64,000 nucleotides of DNA from Mytilinidion resinicola (taxonomy: Eukaryota; Ascomycota; Dothideomycetes; Mytilinidiales; Mytilinidiaceae). Numbering within the stretch: position 1 is the stretch's first letter; every line of letters begins with the position of its first letter. Shown here piece by piece: positions 1-11,166 of this stretch. The DNA lies in NCBI RefSeq assembly GCF_010093595.1, contig NW_022985445.1:310001-374000 (forward strand), written 5' to 3'. The notes under the pieces are model-generated. The model made no database searches. It was not told where the DNA came from and saw only the letters and a program-made list of their open reading frames with translations. The position numbers and the translations under genes were made by a program.

Positions 1-1080
1 CTCGTGGAAAGAAGCTGGGATGATATCGGCTTTGCCAGATGCTTGGCAAGGCTCCAGCTCCAGGCCATTGAATTTCACTCCCTCTCGTCGCAGTAGCCAA
101 TCGACGGCCCTCTGCTGGAATGGGTACAGCTTGCTCTCAAGTGATGGAGTCTGTATATGAGAAGAAACTTCGCGATCCATCGCGGGAACATGTACACTCT
201 CGTAAAAGTCCTGTAGTGACCACGGAGTGTGTTCGCGGGTCGATTCGGCAGGAAGGTAGTGGCTCAGAAGTTCCCAATCACTAACCGCTTCCCTTCGAAG
301 ACCCCTAGAATCCACGACTGAGAGTCCCACGTTCCATCCGATCTGAGTTTCAAGTCGGAAACACGGTCGAGAACCTCGGGGTGGCTGTATGATACAGCGT
401 GAGAATGCGATAGGCGTGGCCTTGCCCTTTGGCGAAGAAAGCTTCAAGGCCCTCTTCATGTGGTCCTCGATCTCATTCAACGATATCGAGGAACCGGTGA
501 GCAGAATTCCAGGTTGAGAACCAGCTGAAACAGTGATGGAAAACGCCTCCTTAGAGACCCGGGTGAAGTCCCGAAGAGAGAGCTCGAGGGGTTCATAAAC
601 AGATGTGTTGGAGAATAGCGAGGGACCTTTTGGGAAATGCTGGATTGTATTAAAAGCGAGGAACTCGAGAACAGTACTGCGACTTACCAAATCTATAGAT
701 ATTCTGGCGAGAACGATGCTGGTATAGCGAGCGGTGTTAGAAAGAGTGGTATTCAGGCGTCTCTTTTTCTGTGGCGATTCGATACCGGACTCGACATGAG
801 AGAGCTCCACATCTGGGCCCAGAACCTGGGTCGAGCCAGAGGATTCGGGTCCTGGAGAAGGCGACGGTCTTTTTCTACGTGGCTGGTTGGAGGATTTTGA
901 TGCGATGCGCTCGGGGAGGTCTACATGCATCAAGTCGTCGCGCTCAAGGAACGTGGGGCGTTGCGATGCAATGAAATCCAGGAAAGTCTTCGAGCAGGCC
1001 GAAGAAGCGCCATTTGTGACATGCTGCGTGCCTTCTGTTAGCACGCCGTGCACCGTGGCCACGGCATTCAAGCACGCCAT
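1..1080 (-). CDS. SNF2-family helicase, SHPRH/Irc20-like (5' part, truncated by window edge)
   Basis: The frame is open from an ATG at 1080 to the left edge; an in-frame stop lies 18 codons upstream of this ATG. The N-terminus is low-complexity with basic KKRR-type patches. Near residue 300 it enters a SNF2 entry motif (YPFQQRAVDWLLRREG), which resembles the Q-motif region of fungal SHPRH/Irc20-type helicases. That family couples a SNF2 ATPase to a RING ubiquitin ligase in DNA-damage tolerance. The Walker A, DEAH and RING parts would lie outside the window, so the RING is inferred. A canonical GTAAGT...CAG intron of exactly 48 nt (687-640) sits in frame, so both spliced and unspliced reads stay open. 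Family fairly sure, exact orthologue less so. Confidence 0.75.
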   Translation of the reverse strand, partial: MACLNAVATVHGVLTEGTQHVTNGASSACSKTFLDFIASQRPTFLERDDLMHVDLPERIASKSSNQPRRKRPSPSPGPESSGSTQVLGPDVELSHVESGIESPQKKRRLNTTLSNTARYTSIVLARISIDLVSRSTVLEFLAFNTIQHFPKGPSLFSNTSVYEPLELSLRDFTRVSKEAFSITVSAGSQPGILLTGSSISLNEIEDHMKRALKLSSPKGKATPIAFSRCIIQPPRGSRPCFRLETQIGWNVGLSVVDSRGLRREAVSDWELLSHYLPAESTREHTPWSLQDFYESVHVPAMDREVSSHIQTPSLESKLYPFQQRAVDWLLRREGVKFNGLELEPCQASGKADIIPASFHE

Positions 1081-1474
1081 GTTGCGGGAGGTGTGAGAGA
1101 AGAAGGATGGGGAACTTTGGGATGGCGAAACGGGACATCGTCCCCACAAGCGTCGGCTTTAGCGGGGCATAAGGTTGGCCAACCGGATCCCCGCCAAGCT
1201 GATGGCTCTTTGAGCACCACGTATTTTATGCAACCACCCCCTGTCGCAGGAGCTGTTTTGGGAGTGGATGCCTGATGGATGCTTACGGGTATTTCGCTAT
1301 GCATGGTGGTGCTAATGTCTGCAGGTATTTCATCGAATTTCTACGAACGCTACTAGTCAAAGTGCATTTCCGCCCAAGGCCAACACAAGGGTATTGCCAA
1401 TCCTATCCCACTTACCTCCCGAAGTCCTTCTCGTGCTATGCAATGCTGATAAAATGATATCCTACTCCAATAAC
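1081..1474. other. Intergenic: SNF2 promoter and GPD1 3' flank
   Basis: This holds the upstream region of the left helicase gene and the 3' flank of GPD1, both on the minus strand. I see no coding signal and no clear motif. Confidence 0.6.
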
Positions 1475-2831
1475 CTAGTTTTTGGACTCAATCAGATCCG
1501 GGATCTGCTCAGGCTTGACATTGCCTTCAAGGATATCTACGTTTCATTAGCCAACCTACAAGGGTATAACATCAAGACAAGAATTTGAACTTACTGTAAA
1601 CCGCAGTGAACAATGGGAACTTGTCCTCCATTCCCTGGCTTTTCAAGAAGCTGTTCACCTCATACGCCGTGCTCGTTCCCTGCAGCTTCTGTCCGTTCAG
1701 CTGCGTCTTCTCTACCTCATCAATGCTGATCCCCTTCTCAATAGCCATCTTTGCGCTCTTGAAGTTGCGGCCGCCCATGCAACTAGTCACGACATCGGCA
1801 ACACCACAGCTCTCCTCGGTAAAGGTGCTGGCATGGACAGAGTCTTCGAAGAATGCTTTCCCGAACGCGACCATCTCCAAGATCCCCACGCGCATCACGG
1901 CAGCTTTCGCGTTGTCGCCCCAACCAAGTCCATCGACAAAGCCCGCAGCTAGAGCGATGATGTTCTTAAGGGCGCCACCGAGAGATACACCTGCCACATC
2001 CGAGACCAGACGCACATGGAAGTATGGGCGATGGAAGAGCTTGCGGACGTTCTCGTGGGAAAGAGGCGGGTACTCTGATGGTAGCGCCTGCAGTCTGGCA
2101 GAGCGAGCAGACGGATTGGGGTTGCTCGGAGAGATCAAGTCAACGTTCGACGAAGTAGGAGAGCCTTTTGGTGTGGGGGCACGCGAGTCCAGAGGGGGAG
2201 GATCATACGCAACAGTTGTCTCAGAGTATTTCTCCTGGGCAATCTCCGAGGCAATGTTGGCTCCAGAGAGAGCTCCACAGTAGATGCTTAGACGAATCCC
2301 TATCGACTCCGAGAGAAGACGAATGCCCTTCTCAGAGACGTCCACACCCTTTGTGCAGGATATTGCTCGCGCATACGGCACGATGTTGCCTTTCAGCTGG
2401 TCGCAAGCCCGCGCTATGAACTGATGCGGCAACACAAACACCAAGATTGTAGAGTTTTTGCAGGCGTCCACGATGTCGGCATTCGCTATGACGTTGGGAG
2501 GGAGGGTAATGTTCGGGAGATATTTGACGTTCTCGTGGAGCTTATTGACCAGTTCGGAGAGCTTCTGGGGCTTGTTGGCCAGCTCGGAGGCAGGGTCGAA
2601 GTGTCGGGACTCCTTGGGAATGGTGACTTGTTCTTCATGCACCCACATCTGCACGGTCTCTTCGAACAGGCTGGGGTGGGCTTTTGTGTTTTCGGCAACA
2701 AGCTTCGCCATTGTGGTGCCCCTACTGTAATTAGCCAGGACGAAATGTTGCTAGATGTGCACGCATGCATACCAGTTGCCGGACCCTACAATGGTCACCT
2801 TGTGCTTCTTCAAGGCTCCTAGAGTCGCCAT
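1475..2831 (-). CDS. GPD1: NAD-dependent glycerol-3-phosphate dehydrogenase
   Basis: Reduces dihydroxyacetone phosphate to glycerol-3-phosphate with NADH in the cytosol, feeding glycerol (osmolyte) and lipid synthesis. Three exons: 2831-2773, 2721-1595 and 1536-1475; introns of 51 and 58 nt have GT/TAG ends. The product is 415 aa. The Rossmann motif GSGNWGTT is at residues 16-23. The lysines of CTKG (about 144) and of [12 protein letters not shown] (about 272) match the family's active-site region. The last exon supplies the usual C-terminus (EQIPDLIES). Residues about 190-240 are a Ser/Pro-rich insertion absent from short homologues. The start is fixed by splicing of the first 19 codons onto the GTT motif. 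Confidence 0.95.
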
Positions 2832-4077
2832 GTTGTGCTGAGTGTTGTACGTCTGGGAAAGTGACGTCGGCGTCAGAAAGTTGTGGCGAAAGAGGTGTAC
2901 GAGAAAAGCTGTTTGTGTCGTGGGGCTGGAAATCCCTCTGACGGTCGTGGAGAGCAGATTGAGCATTCAGCGGGGAAGATCAGAAATGTGGAGGCTAGAA
3001 GGCTGGGGAAGCGGAGCGGGCACGCGGAGGTGTTGAACGACGCCAACAGCTCGCCCTGGCTTGTTGAATCGTTGAACTCAAAAATGCGATCACCTGCTGG
3101 GGTCTGCTGCACCTTCCCTTATCGATAATGCGGCCTGGGATTCTTGCTTCTGCATGTGAGACTTGGCGGTCACTTTTTGAGGTAATTGGAGTATTTACCT
3201 AGGCACGCAGCAAATAATTACGGCTTTAGCACTTGAACCTCGGGAGCTAGCTTGGGTAGGCAAGAGGATGTCTATAATAGTTCGAATGCAACATCTGCTT
3301 GTGAAGACTCCCTTTCACTATTTTGAGCACTGCGTAGTTGTGAGGATACTTCAATACGTCAATGAACGTGATCGGGATTACATCAAACTAAACTAATAGA
3401 CAACTAACACTTGACTGCTGTGGTTCTAGCCTATCCTAGTTGGAATTCTGTATCTTACGTAGGTGTTCAAAATGGATTGGCTTATGACCAGAATGTATTT
3501 CGGGAATCTACGTCTATCAATCTTGAATTGTTTAAGCAGTAGTTCGCAGTCCAATAGTTATACAGTAATGTGAGTGCAAGTTGATAAGGCAGTTTAAGGC
3601 GGCCTGGCGGTCTTACAGGTCGCTCAATTTCACACTTTTCAATTAAGTTCCTGAAAATGCATTAGGACTCCAGCAGTGGACCCCCATGTATGCAGACATA
3701 TGCCTAGTACTATTAGATCAAATAGAGAGCTTGAGCGACACAAGTAGGTCAACTAATAACTGCCCTGATGAATGACTTGGGCTTGTTTGAATCGCACTCA
3801 CGATGTGACCCCGGAGGTACAAAGGTATTTTGACCTAAGAGCCGCAGACTCTGACTTCCATTCAAGTGTCGTCTTAGGTGCTAAATGCTACAAGAATACA
3901 AGAGAGAGTAGTAGGCGGTCACAGAAGTCTAATTGAATACTTTTAGCGGGTGGTTGGGATAGAGTTTTGGAACTAGCGGAGATCTACTTCGTACAAAGGT
4001 AGAGGTGCCGAGATACCCATATCATCTACATACCACGATACCCCCAGAACTCATACTACATAGGAGCTACTTTGAAA
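2832..4077. other. Intergenic upstream of GPD1 and of the serine hydrolase
   Basis: A divergent spacer of about 1.2 kb. In the GPD1 leader, 31 bp before the ATG, there is a TGACGTCGGCGTCA string (2862-2875), two CRE-like half sites. That would suit stress control of glycerol synthesis, but this is inference. The rest is more AT-rich, with no open frame that looks coding. Confidence 0.5.
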
Positions 4078-5127
4078 ATGGCGCAGCTAATTGAGAGTCA
4101 ATCGGAGTATGAACCCGAGATGCTAACGAACATGATGAACAGCTTCCTCTGCAGAACGCCCGCAGCCACAGCATCTTCCTCACCTCAAAGCTCCTTCGAC
4201 GCCCCTCGAGACGACTCAATACCCCTCATCGTACCCTCCAACACCACGCATACGCACACCTTCATCGTACTTCATGGCCGCGGTAGCAATGCACACGACT
4301 TCGGCCCTCGCTTCTCCTCCGCCCGTACCTCTGCTGGCCACACCCTCCAAGAGCTCTTCCCAGGCGTCAAGCTCGTGTTTCCCACGGCAAAGAAACGTCG
4401 AGCTGCGCTCTATAACCGAGCCTGGATTAGCCAATGGTTCGACAACCCCTCGTTAGATAACCCCACCGAGAGGCAAGAAATCATGTACGATGGATTGCGG
4501 GAAAGCAGTGGAATTATACGGGGCTTGATACAGGAGGAGGCAAAGCTTGTTGGGGCGAACAACGTGGTGCTTGTTGGGCTAAGCCAGGGCTGTGCTATAG
4601 GGCTACATGTCTTGCTTAGCTCACCAGGCGTACCATCAGGGCAAGGGGAGGTGGAGGACAGATTGACAGAGTCGCAAAGCCGGTTGCCTTTTGCGGCGTT
4701 CATTGGCATGAGTGGATGGCTACCATTAGCCAGAGATCTTGGAGCCGAAACGTGGCCATACGACACAATACAAGACGATGATCCCTTTGGAGGTAGTGAA
4801 GGGAAAGACGAAGACAGTCTCTCGAAGCAACAACTTCGGGCCGCGAATTTTGCGAGGGATATCTGCGACCTGTCTATGTTGCCTCTGGATGGCCGCGTAG
4901 CGCCAGCGTTCTCGCAAGTTCCCGTCTTTCTCGGCCATGGCACCGAGGATGACAAAGTCCGCCTGCATATGGGGAAGCAAGCCTACAGCATTCTAGAACG
5001 ACTTCAAGTCCCTGTCACGTGGAAGACGTACGAGTTTGGGCACTGGTGGAAGGAGCCCGAGGAGATTGATGACATTGTCAATTTCCTACAAGAGAAAGTA
5101 GGGTTGCATACTGTCAAACGAGATTGA
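4078..5127 (+). CDS. Acyl-protein thioesterase / phospholipase-carboxylesterase family hydrolase
   Basis: Single-exon alpha/beta hydrolase of 349 aa. An oxyanion strand FIVLHGRGSN is at about 62-71. The nucleophile elbow GLSQG places Ser169. GTEDDKV gives Asp291 and EFGHWW gives His322, so the triad is complete. Order and spacing fit the carboxylesterase/APT (lysophospholipase) family, which cleaves acyl esters or thioesters. At 349 aa it is longer than the typical 220-240 aa APT1, through an N-terminal extension of about 55 residues and insertions before the acid. The ATG at 4078 is the first in frame. Substrate unknown. Confidence 0.85.
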   Translation: MAQLIESQSEYEPEMLTNMMNSFLCRTPAATASSSPQSSFDAPRDDSIPLIVPSNTTHTHTFIVLHGRGSNAHDFGPRFSSARTSAGHTLQELFPGVKLVFPTAKKRRAALYNRAWISQWFDNPSLDNPTERQEIMYDGLRESSGIIRGLIQEEAKLVGANNVVLVGLSQGCAIGLHVLLSSPGVPSGQGEVEDRLTESQSRLPFAAFIGMSGWLPLARDLGAETWPYDTIQDDDPFGGSEGKDEDSLSKQQLRAANFARDICDLSMLPLDGRVAPAFSQVPVFLGHGTEDDKVRLHMGKQAYSILERLQVPVTWKTYEFGHWWKEPEEIDDIVNFLQEKVGLHTVKRD

Positions 5128-6010
5128 GACTTGTTTTCGTCAATATGAGCCCCGATGACGCTCTTTAAACCCGACTTGCCTCAGCTACAGGTCCTTCAGA
5201 GCATCAGCATAGTCCCGTCTTACCTTAGCCCGCTATATGCATCCAGCATGGGCCAGTGTACTGAGTGTATACACTGTAACCACAAGCCTTACCGGCTAGC
5301 GAATCTGGGCACCGACTAAGAGTTCCTTGAGACAAGCAACCGCAGCTGTATTGAAGGTTGTTTCGGAAGCACATGCTTTCGAGTAGTATTTGAACTTGCC
5401 TTTCTTTGCCCTGAAGCTTTGCCTTGATATGCTCGTTCTGAGAGTCGATCGTTGAATTTGCGCGCTCCAGATACATCCTGACGGGACATATCTGAGTATT
5501 TATATCCTTCACTCAGTACGCAACCGTGTTGGCCTCCAGTACGATCATGAAGCATTCTACTTTCTGTCTTTTGCCTACACGTCACGAGCTAGCCCGGTGG
5601 CATGAGATGGAAGATACTGTAGTCAAGCTATCCAGCCATTCGATAGCCTAAGCTCACGTTCAAACGAAATGGTTACTGGCTTCGCCTTCCCATGCTCCTA
5701 TTCGTCTCCCAAGCTATGCTGTTCATTATCCCTTGAAAGACAACCGCCCACCCCACGCGCTGCCTAGAAGAAATGCAGCCCCATCGTCAGAGGCGTACGG
5801 GCGGTCCAGTATCACGACCCTACCACCCACTTCCACCAGCCCCTGTCATCCATCAAATCCAAGGCCCAGAAGGCTGACGTTGCATTTCTAGCGCAAGACC
5901 CTGCGCACACCAATCTAAGGGCCACGATCCGATCCCGCAAACTTGGCAACGCGCATCGTAGCTGGGATCTTGCTGCGGTACCCGCACCCTGGCTCGGACG
6001 AGATCTAGTG
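5128..6010. other. Intergenic, no gene seen
   Basis: About 0.9 kb with only short, non-coding-looking frames on both strands. The right end grades into the promoter of the small glycine-rich gene. Confidence 0.5.
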
Positions 6011-6050
6011 TGACGTCATATGGTTTCAGACATGGTGGTGGAGATATAAA
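6011..6050 (+). promoter_or_regulatory. CRE palindrome plus TATA box
   Basis: A perfect TGACGTCA (6011-6018) sits 27 bp before TATAAA (6045-6050), about 145 bp upstream of the small gene's ATG. TGACGTCA is the known site of ATF/CREB-type bZIP factors such as fungal AtfA. Control by such a factor is inference. Confidence 0.6.
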
Positions 6051-6195
6051 GACGGTTGGGAAACACCACTAATTATTCACAACGCCTAAATCAAACCATC
6101 TACAATACGCACTATACCAAACACACTCTTCTCGTGCCAGAGAACCATAAGCCCTACCAACAAACCCGCTTCCGAGCAATCTACCATTACACATC

Positions 6196-6459
6196 ATGCC
6201 TGTCGGCCAACAAGAATCCGGTGTTACGTCCGGTGTCAAATTCGTCACCAGCACTATCGGCAACACCGTTGGCGGCCTCACAAACACCGTGGGCGGTATC
6301 GTAGGCGCCGCTGGCCGTGGCTTGGGCGAGACACTTGAGGGTGCGACGGGCAGCGCTGGACGACCCGTGGCGAGAGGGCTTGCGGATGCCGCGACGGGGG
6401 TCGAGAAGGGTGGACAGGATATTGCGAAGGGCGTGAAGAATGCCGGAGAGGGGAAGTAA
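6196..6459 (+). CDS. Small glycine/alanine-rich protein, probably stress- or development-related
   Basis: An 87-aa single-exon protein rich in Gly, Ala, Thr and Val. It has repeated GGL-TNTVGG / GAAGRGLGETLEG type segments and a lysine/glycine C-terminus (KGVKNAGEGK). There is no signal peptide, no cysteine and no tryptophan. It looks like the short hydrophilic, helix-forming proteins found widely in Pezizomycotina and often induced by stress or conidiation; that link is from memory of the type, not a named family. The strong TATA/CRE promoter and the compact leader support a real gene. Function unknown. Confidence 0.7.
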   Translation: MPVGQQESGVTSGVKFVTSTIGNTVGGLTNTVGGIVGAAGRGLGETLEGATGSAGRPVARGLADAATGVEKGGQDIAKGVKNAGEGK

Positions 6460-6972
6460 GGGTTTGATGGTTGGATACTGGATACCTGGGATGTACTGGA
6501 CGGAGGATGACTACTTGAAAGGATAGGAAAGGTGTATTTCTGGTTATATAATATAATCTTGCAATGATTTATGATTATTTCTATCTCGCGGTTGAAGACG
6601 TGGTTTCTCTAGAATCTATCTGATTTGCTTAAGTCCTTATGAGCAGCCTATGTGAGGTATGTTGATTAAGGTGCGATTGGTAAAGAAGATTGGTCGTCAA
6701 CGCCTCCGATCATTTACTTACGAGGTAAAGCAACAACTACAACAGTGCCATCCCGCGTATCGCCCTGCTTCAAATAAAACCCGTTTCTCGTGGTTAAAAT
6801 TTGGAAATATTTGCCTCGCAAGACTGATGATTGGTCCATTCATTGGAGGTCTGGGACCCCGGTTTTTGACGCGCATCGCGTAGAGTGGTCTTCGCGCGTC
6901 GACCTCGAACATTTCCACCCCACACTACTATGCCAACCCAACAAAGCTGTATTATAACTTGCAACAACAGCT
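6460..6972. other. Intergenic: 3' flank of the small gene and POL31 promoter
   Basis: AT-rich tail with several TATA-like runs (6545-6560), then the upstream region of the polymerase subunit gene. No coding signal. Confidence 0.5.
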
Positions 6973-8729
6973 ATGGCCGACGGAAGCGGTGATTTTAGAC
7001 AATGTTCGCCATTGTAAGTCGGAGCGTACCCCTCGATAGCCTCAAGCCTAACGCTGCGCCAGCCAAACAGACTTCTCCACGAACGAGCGCTCCCAATCAG
7101 CTTACACTCCCCTCCATACTTTTGACCTTCCAAGAGGCGCAGACAAACACTACCAGCAACAATATGCGGACATGTACTTCCTGCGGCTGGCTCAGCTGAA
7201 GCCGGCCGTTGAGGAACAAGCGGAAGAGGCCTGGGGCAGCATGAAGGTGAATTCACTGAGCACAATTTTGATCAATGGAAGGCAATACTGATCGAGTCGC
7301 ACTGCAGATTGGATCAGACACCCCGCAGCATGTGGACCGAGTCCTTGATGTACGACAAGGCATACCTAGCTGGGTTGTTGGAACTGTCTTTGTTGATATG
7401 CCTCTGAAACCAAACGTCCTAGACGATATCTCTAAAGACGTGAGTTCTTTGAATCCATTTCAGAGACCCCGGCTAATTTGCATTTCAGCACTGGATATCA
7501 GCGCCCCCAACCCGTGAAAGATACACCACCGATGGCAAGCTTGATATGATGATTGAGGATGAGTCTGGACGATTGAAAATTATTGGCGATGGTCTTGACA
7601 CCCTTGGCCTTGTTACGGGCTGTGTGATTGCGATTCTGGGCCACGAAAACATCGACGGGGTCTTCAATGTTATTGACACCAAATACGCGGATTTACCCCG
7701 ACAGCCCGAGAGATGGGAAAAGGATGAAGCGAGCCTAGCTTTGTCAGGAGGAAAAGTCAAGCAAAAGAGACCAAGGGCCGACAGAGTTGCTATAATCAGT
7801 GGGCTAGAAATTTCCGGGGACTCTGGCAACGATCTAGCCCTTGTTATGCTTACGGAATACCTAATAGGAGAGAGCTCGCACCCATCAAGACCAGACGGAA
7901 GCAAGAAGATCAGTCGTCTCATAGTTGCTGGTGGCAGCTTGGCTCACTCTTCTCCAATACCGTCTCGTGAAGAGGTTGTCGCAAAGAAAGGTCACAAAAA
8001 GTATGGATACGATTCTGCTGCATACGATGCCTCTCCCACAGCACGCTTAGACACGTTTCTAAGTGATATTCTACCAACTCTCCCAGTCACTCTACTCCCC
8101 GGTGTTACAGATCCTGCCAGCGTAGCCATTCCACAACAGCCTTTACATGCTGCTCTATTTCCTCAAAGTCGCGCCCTGGCGAACTCGCCTGCATTGAAAA
8201 ATGACCCACATCTCGGCTTCGACAGCGTTTCCAATCCATGGGAGGGCGATATCGATGGGTGGAGATTTCTAGGTACTGGAGGTCAAACTGTTACAGATGT
8301 GCAAAAATACTTGGATGTCGATTCCACACTCGACATTATGGATGCGATGCTGAGGTGGAGGTGCATCGCACCGACTGCTCCAGATACACTGTGTATGTAT
8401 ATTTCGTTTCCCTTACCATTTCCCCTAGATGTGCTTTGATATCATACCTTTCCATACCGAGAGGCTGCAGAAGTGGCAATGCTAACAGCCTTGTAGGGTG
8501 TTATCCTTTCCAAGAAGATGACCCTCTGCTTGTGAAAGAATGTCCTCATGTCTACTTCGCGGGCAATATGCCGAAATTCGACTTCAGAACAGAGACAGGT
8601 CCACTCGAACAAACCGTCACCTTGATCTCCGTTCCAAAATATTCCGAGACTGGGATTATAGTGTTCCTAGACATGGAGACACTAGAGGTAACTCACATCG
8701 AGCTCGGGGTAGGCAATCCAAAGCCTTGA
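6973..8729 (+). CDS. POL31: DNA polymerase delta small subunit (subunit 2)
   Basis: The B-subunit of the replicative polymerase delta. It bridges catalytic Pol3 and Pol32 in the nucleus. Five exons: 6973-7013, 7063-7246, 7308-7439, 7489-8392 and 8497-8729, giving 497 aa. The N-terminal YTPL..F and QQYADMYFLRLAQLKP block matches the family. An OB-fold region and the calcineurin-like phosphoesterase-derived domain follow (RVAIISGLEISG, DILPTLPVTLLPGVTDPA). The CPHVYFAGNMPKF block lies near the C-terminus. As in the family, the phosphoesterase metal ligands are not conserved, so it is structural. The first exon ends in phase 2 after 13 codons; the start is the only ATG that keeps the N-terminus. 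Confidence 0.93.
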
Positions 8730-9349
8730 TACTGTACGTTACAGGGTTTGATATAGCGATGATTTACGATCGTGGGTAAGAGTGAGAGAGTCAATATACC
8801 TGGTCCTTTCTGCGACTTATTTTGCGGCGTCTACCATCCTAGGCTGAGGAGTGTCCACAGTGCTTTAGCTATTCTGCTTCCATCTGAATACTGTAAAAGC
8901 GTGGTGGCTGCACCGGCGTGTAGCATATAAAAGACAGTTTAACGCGGTTCAACTTCTTCAAATGCACTCGGTATCGGTGTTTGGTTTCTGAAAATAATTG
9001 CGAGTGCCTGCGTTTGCGTCTTCGGATTTTCACGCTAGGCCCTTGTTAGAGCCTGCTGTACGGGCATTGGATCAACGTAACAGGCGCAGGTATGGGAGAG
9101 AACAAATCAGCCCATGTCCGCGGCTAATCTATCTGCAACAGCGTCCCAACCCCCGCGATATCTTTCTATCCTTCAAGCACCCTCCAGTCCGCACATTTTC
9201 ACTATCAATACACATTAACACGTCCAAGCCAAATCATCGATACTTCCACACACTCAAGTATCAAGTCTAGTATTTTGCACTGTACTCACCATAATCATAC
9301 GACACTTCCAAAGCGTCCAAAGTTCCGGTGTGAACGTCACCCCAACAAA
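8730..9349. other. Intergenic: POL31 3' flank and O-methyltransferase promoter
   Basis: About 620 bp without coding signal. CT-rich runs near 9160-9240 suggest the methyltransferase leader. Confidence 0.5.
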
Positions 9350-10907
9350 ATGGCTACCAACCACTCGGCACTCATCAAGGCGGCGGAGCAGTTCTTAGCG
9401 ACTGCAAAGGAATACAAGAGCGATCATCTTACTCAAATGGATATGTTGAAGCAATTAGACAAGATGCGGTTGACCCTAGAAGGGCCTATGGATCCGATCT
9501 TGAGGCAGTGGGATACCGTAAGAAATATCATCATAGGTCGTGATACCGCACGGGAGTAACCAATGGTTCTCAGATTCATACCACAGCTGCTATGAACCTC
9601 CTCGTGTCTACTGGCGCCTTGCAACAGATTCCCACTGAGGGTACTATCACATCGCAGGAGCTTGCGGATGCGGTTGGTATTGATGAGTCTGTTATCAGTG
9701 AGTAATCCCGATATGACTGATTTGCTGAGTGTGGGTTTCTAATATAGTTGCCTCTGTTAGCTCGCGCCATGAGGGTCATTTGCGTGCAAGGAATCGCCGA
9801 GGAGCCAGAAACGGATGTCTATGCCCACAACGCCAAATCGCTCGCATACATCACGGGCACCAGCCAGTACTTTTTCCAAATGGTGTGAGTTCGATTTCAT
9901 TTATCAACGTACCCGAAATACTATTCATTCAAGCCTTTTGCGCATGGTTCAAGCAGAGACGTTGACTTTCCACCAGACTCCATCAAGATCTCGTGATGAG
10001 AAAGCTCCCCGATTATTTCAAGACGCACACTAAGGAAGATCTTTTCGATCTTAGAAAGAGTCCATACGCACATGCCCTTGACCGAGAAGGCATGACTTAC
10101 TATCAGGTCATCTCAGATGATCCAGATAGACTTCATATGTTCAACCAGGTGAGAGAGTTACAAGCTGCACGGCATAAGATCAGCCAACATCGTTTTCCAG
10201 ACTTAAATCATAGTTTTAGTATCTATTCACATTGACACTACCTAGACCCTCACCCAGATGGACCAACAGATGCCAATCCTAGGCATGTTCCCCTTCGCCG
10301 CTCTCAAAAACCAAGTCGAAGCCTCACCACAGAAACCATTCATCGTCGACGTCGGTGGCGGACGCGGCCAAGTGCTCATGTCCGTCCAGAAAGAAGCACC
10401 AGCTGGCTTCGGCGCGAAGATGATTCTCCAAGATAGGCCAGACGTGTTGGCTGCAATAGCACAGGAGGATATCCCGAATATCGAGAAGATGGAGCACGAT
10501 TTCTTCACTCCCCAGCCGGTCAAAGGTGCGTTTTGACACCATACAACATATTCTTAAAGCATCACTGATTGGGACACCTGATAGGCGCACACATCTACCT
10601 GCTCCGCCGAATCCTCCACGACTTCTACGAGCCCGTATGCATTGAGATTGTCAAGAATATCGCAAGCGCAATGGACTCGGACTCCAGGCTTGTAATTGGT
10701 GATTTCGTGGTTCCTGATAAGACTCACTTGGGGGATGATTCTATGGTGTACTGGATGGATTTCCTGATGATGATGCTGACGGGGAAAGAGAAGACGAGGA
10801 AAGAGTTTGAGAGGATTCTGGATGCGGCAGGCTTGCAGATTGTGAAGGTTTGGCCGTTTGCTGTGGGTGCGCAGGCGATTGTTGAGGCTAGGCTGAAGAG
10901 AGCTTGA
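9350..10907 (+). CDS. SAM-dependent O-methyltransferase, family 2 (plant/fungal secondary-metabolite type)
   Basis: Transfers methyl from S-adenosylmethionine to a hydroxyl, typically a phenolic polyketide. Six exons: 9350-9517, 9574-9697, 9761-9884, 9977-10148, 10258-10525 and 10585-10907, giving 392 aa. The N-terminal dimerisation part holds MNLLVSTGALQQIP. The SAM loop DVGGGRGQ is near residue 226. LLRRILHDFYE near 290-300 gives the likely catalytic-base His. GDFVVPD and a GLQIVKVWPF tail follow, as in the family. No other biosynthetic gene adjoins it, so a product cannot be named. The overlapping open frames at each intron are splice artefacts. Confidence 0.9.
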
Positions 10908-11166
10908 GTAAGACACGGTAGTCTGCTTGATATCGCTATCAAAACACGTAATGCTGTCTAGATACTGACGGGGGCCTGTGGGCGGAGTTGATCTAGGGGT
11001 CTAGTTGACTCACGGGTTTTAGATTATTTGATCTACGTTCCGTCCAGACTACTTTGATTATGTTGAAGCACGTCGAACAGTGCTAGGCGAGTGGACCTAG
11101 AATTATTCTCTGGTATTAGAAATCGGTGTGGCCGAATGGAGCGATTAGATATGATTGGTGGTGTAC
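10908..11166. other. Intergenic 3' of the O-methyltransferase
   Basis: No coding signal; it leads into the duplicated module. Confidence 0.5.

Noticed and set aside
9350..10907. Secondary-metabolite gene cluster around the O-methyltransferase
   Set aside because: Neighbours are a replication subunit and the HET island; no synthase, oxidase, transporter or regulator adjoins it.
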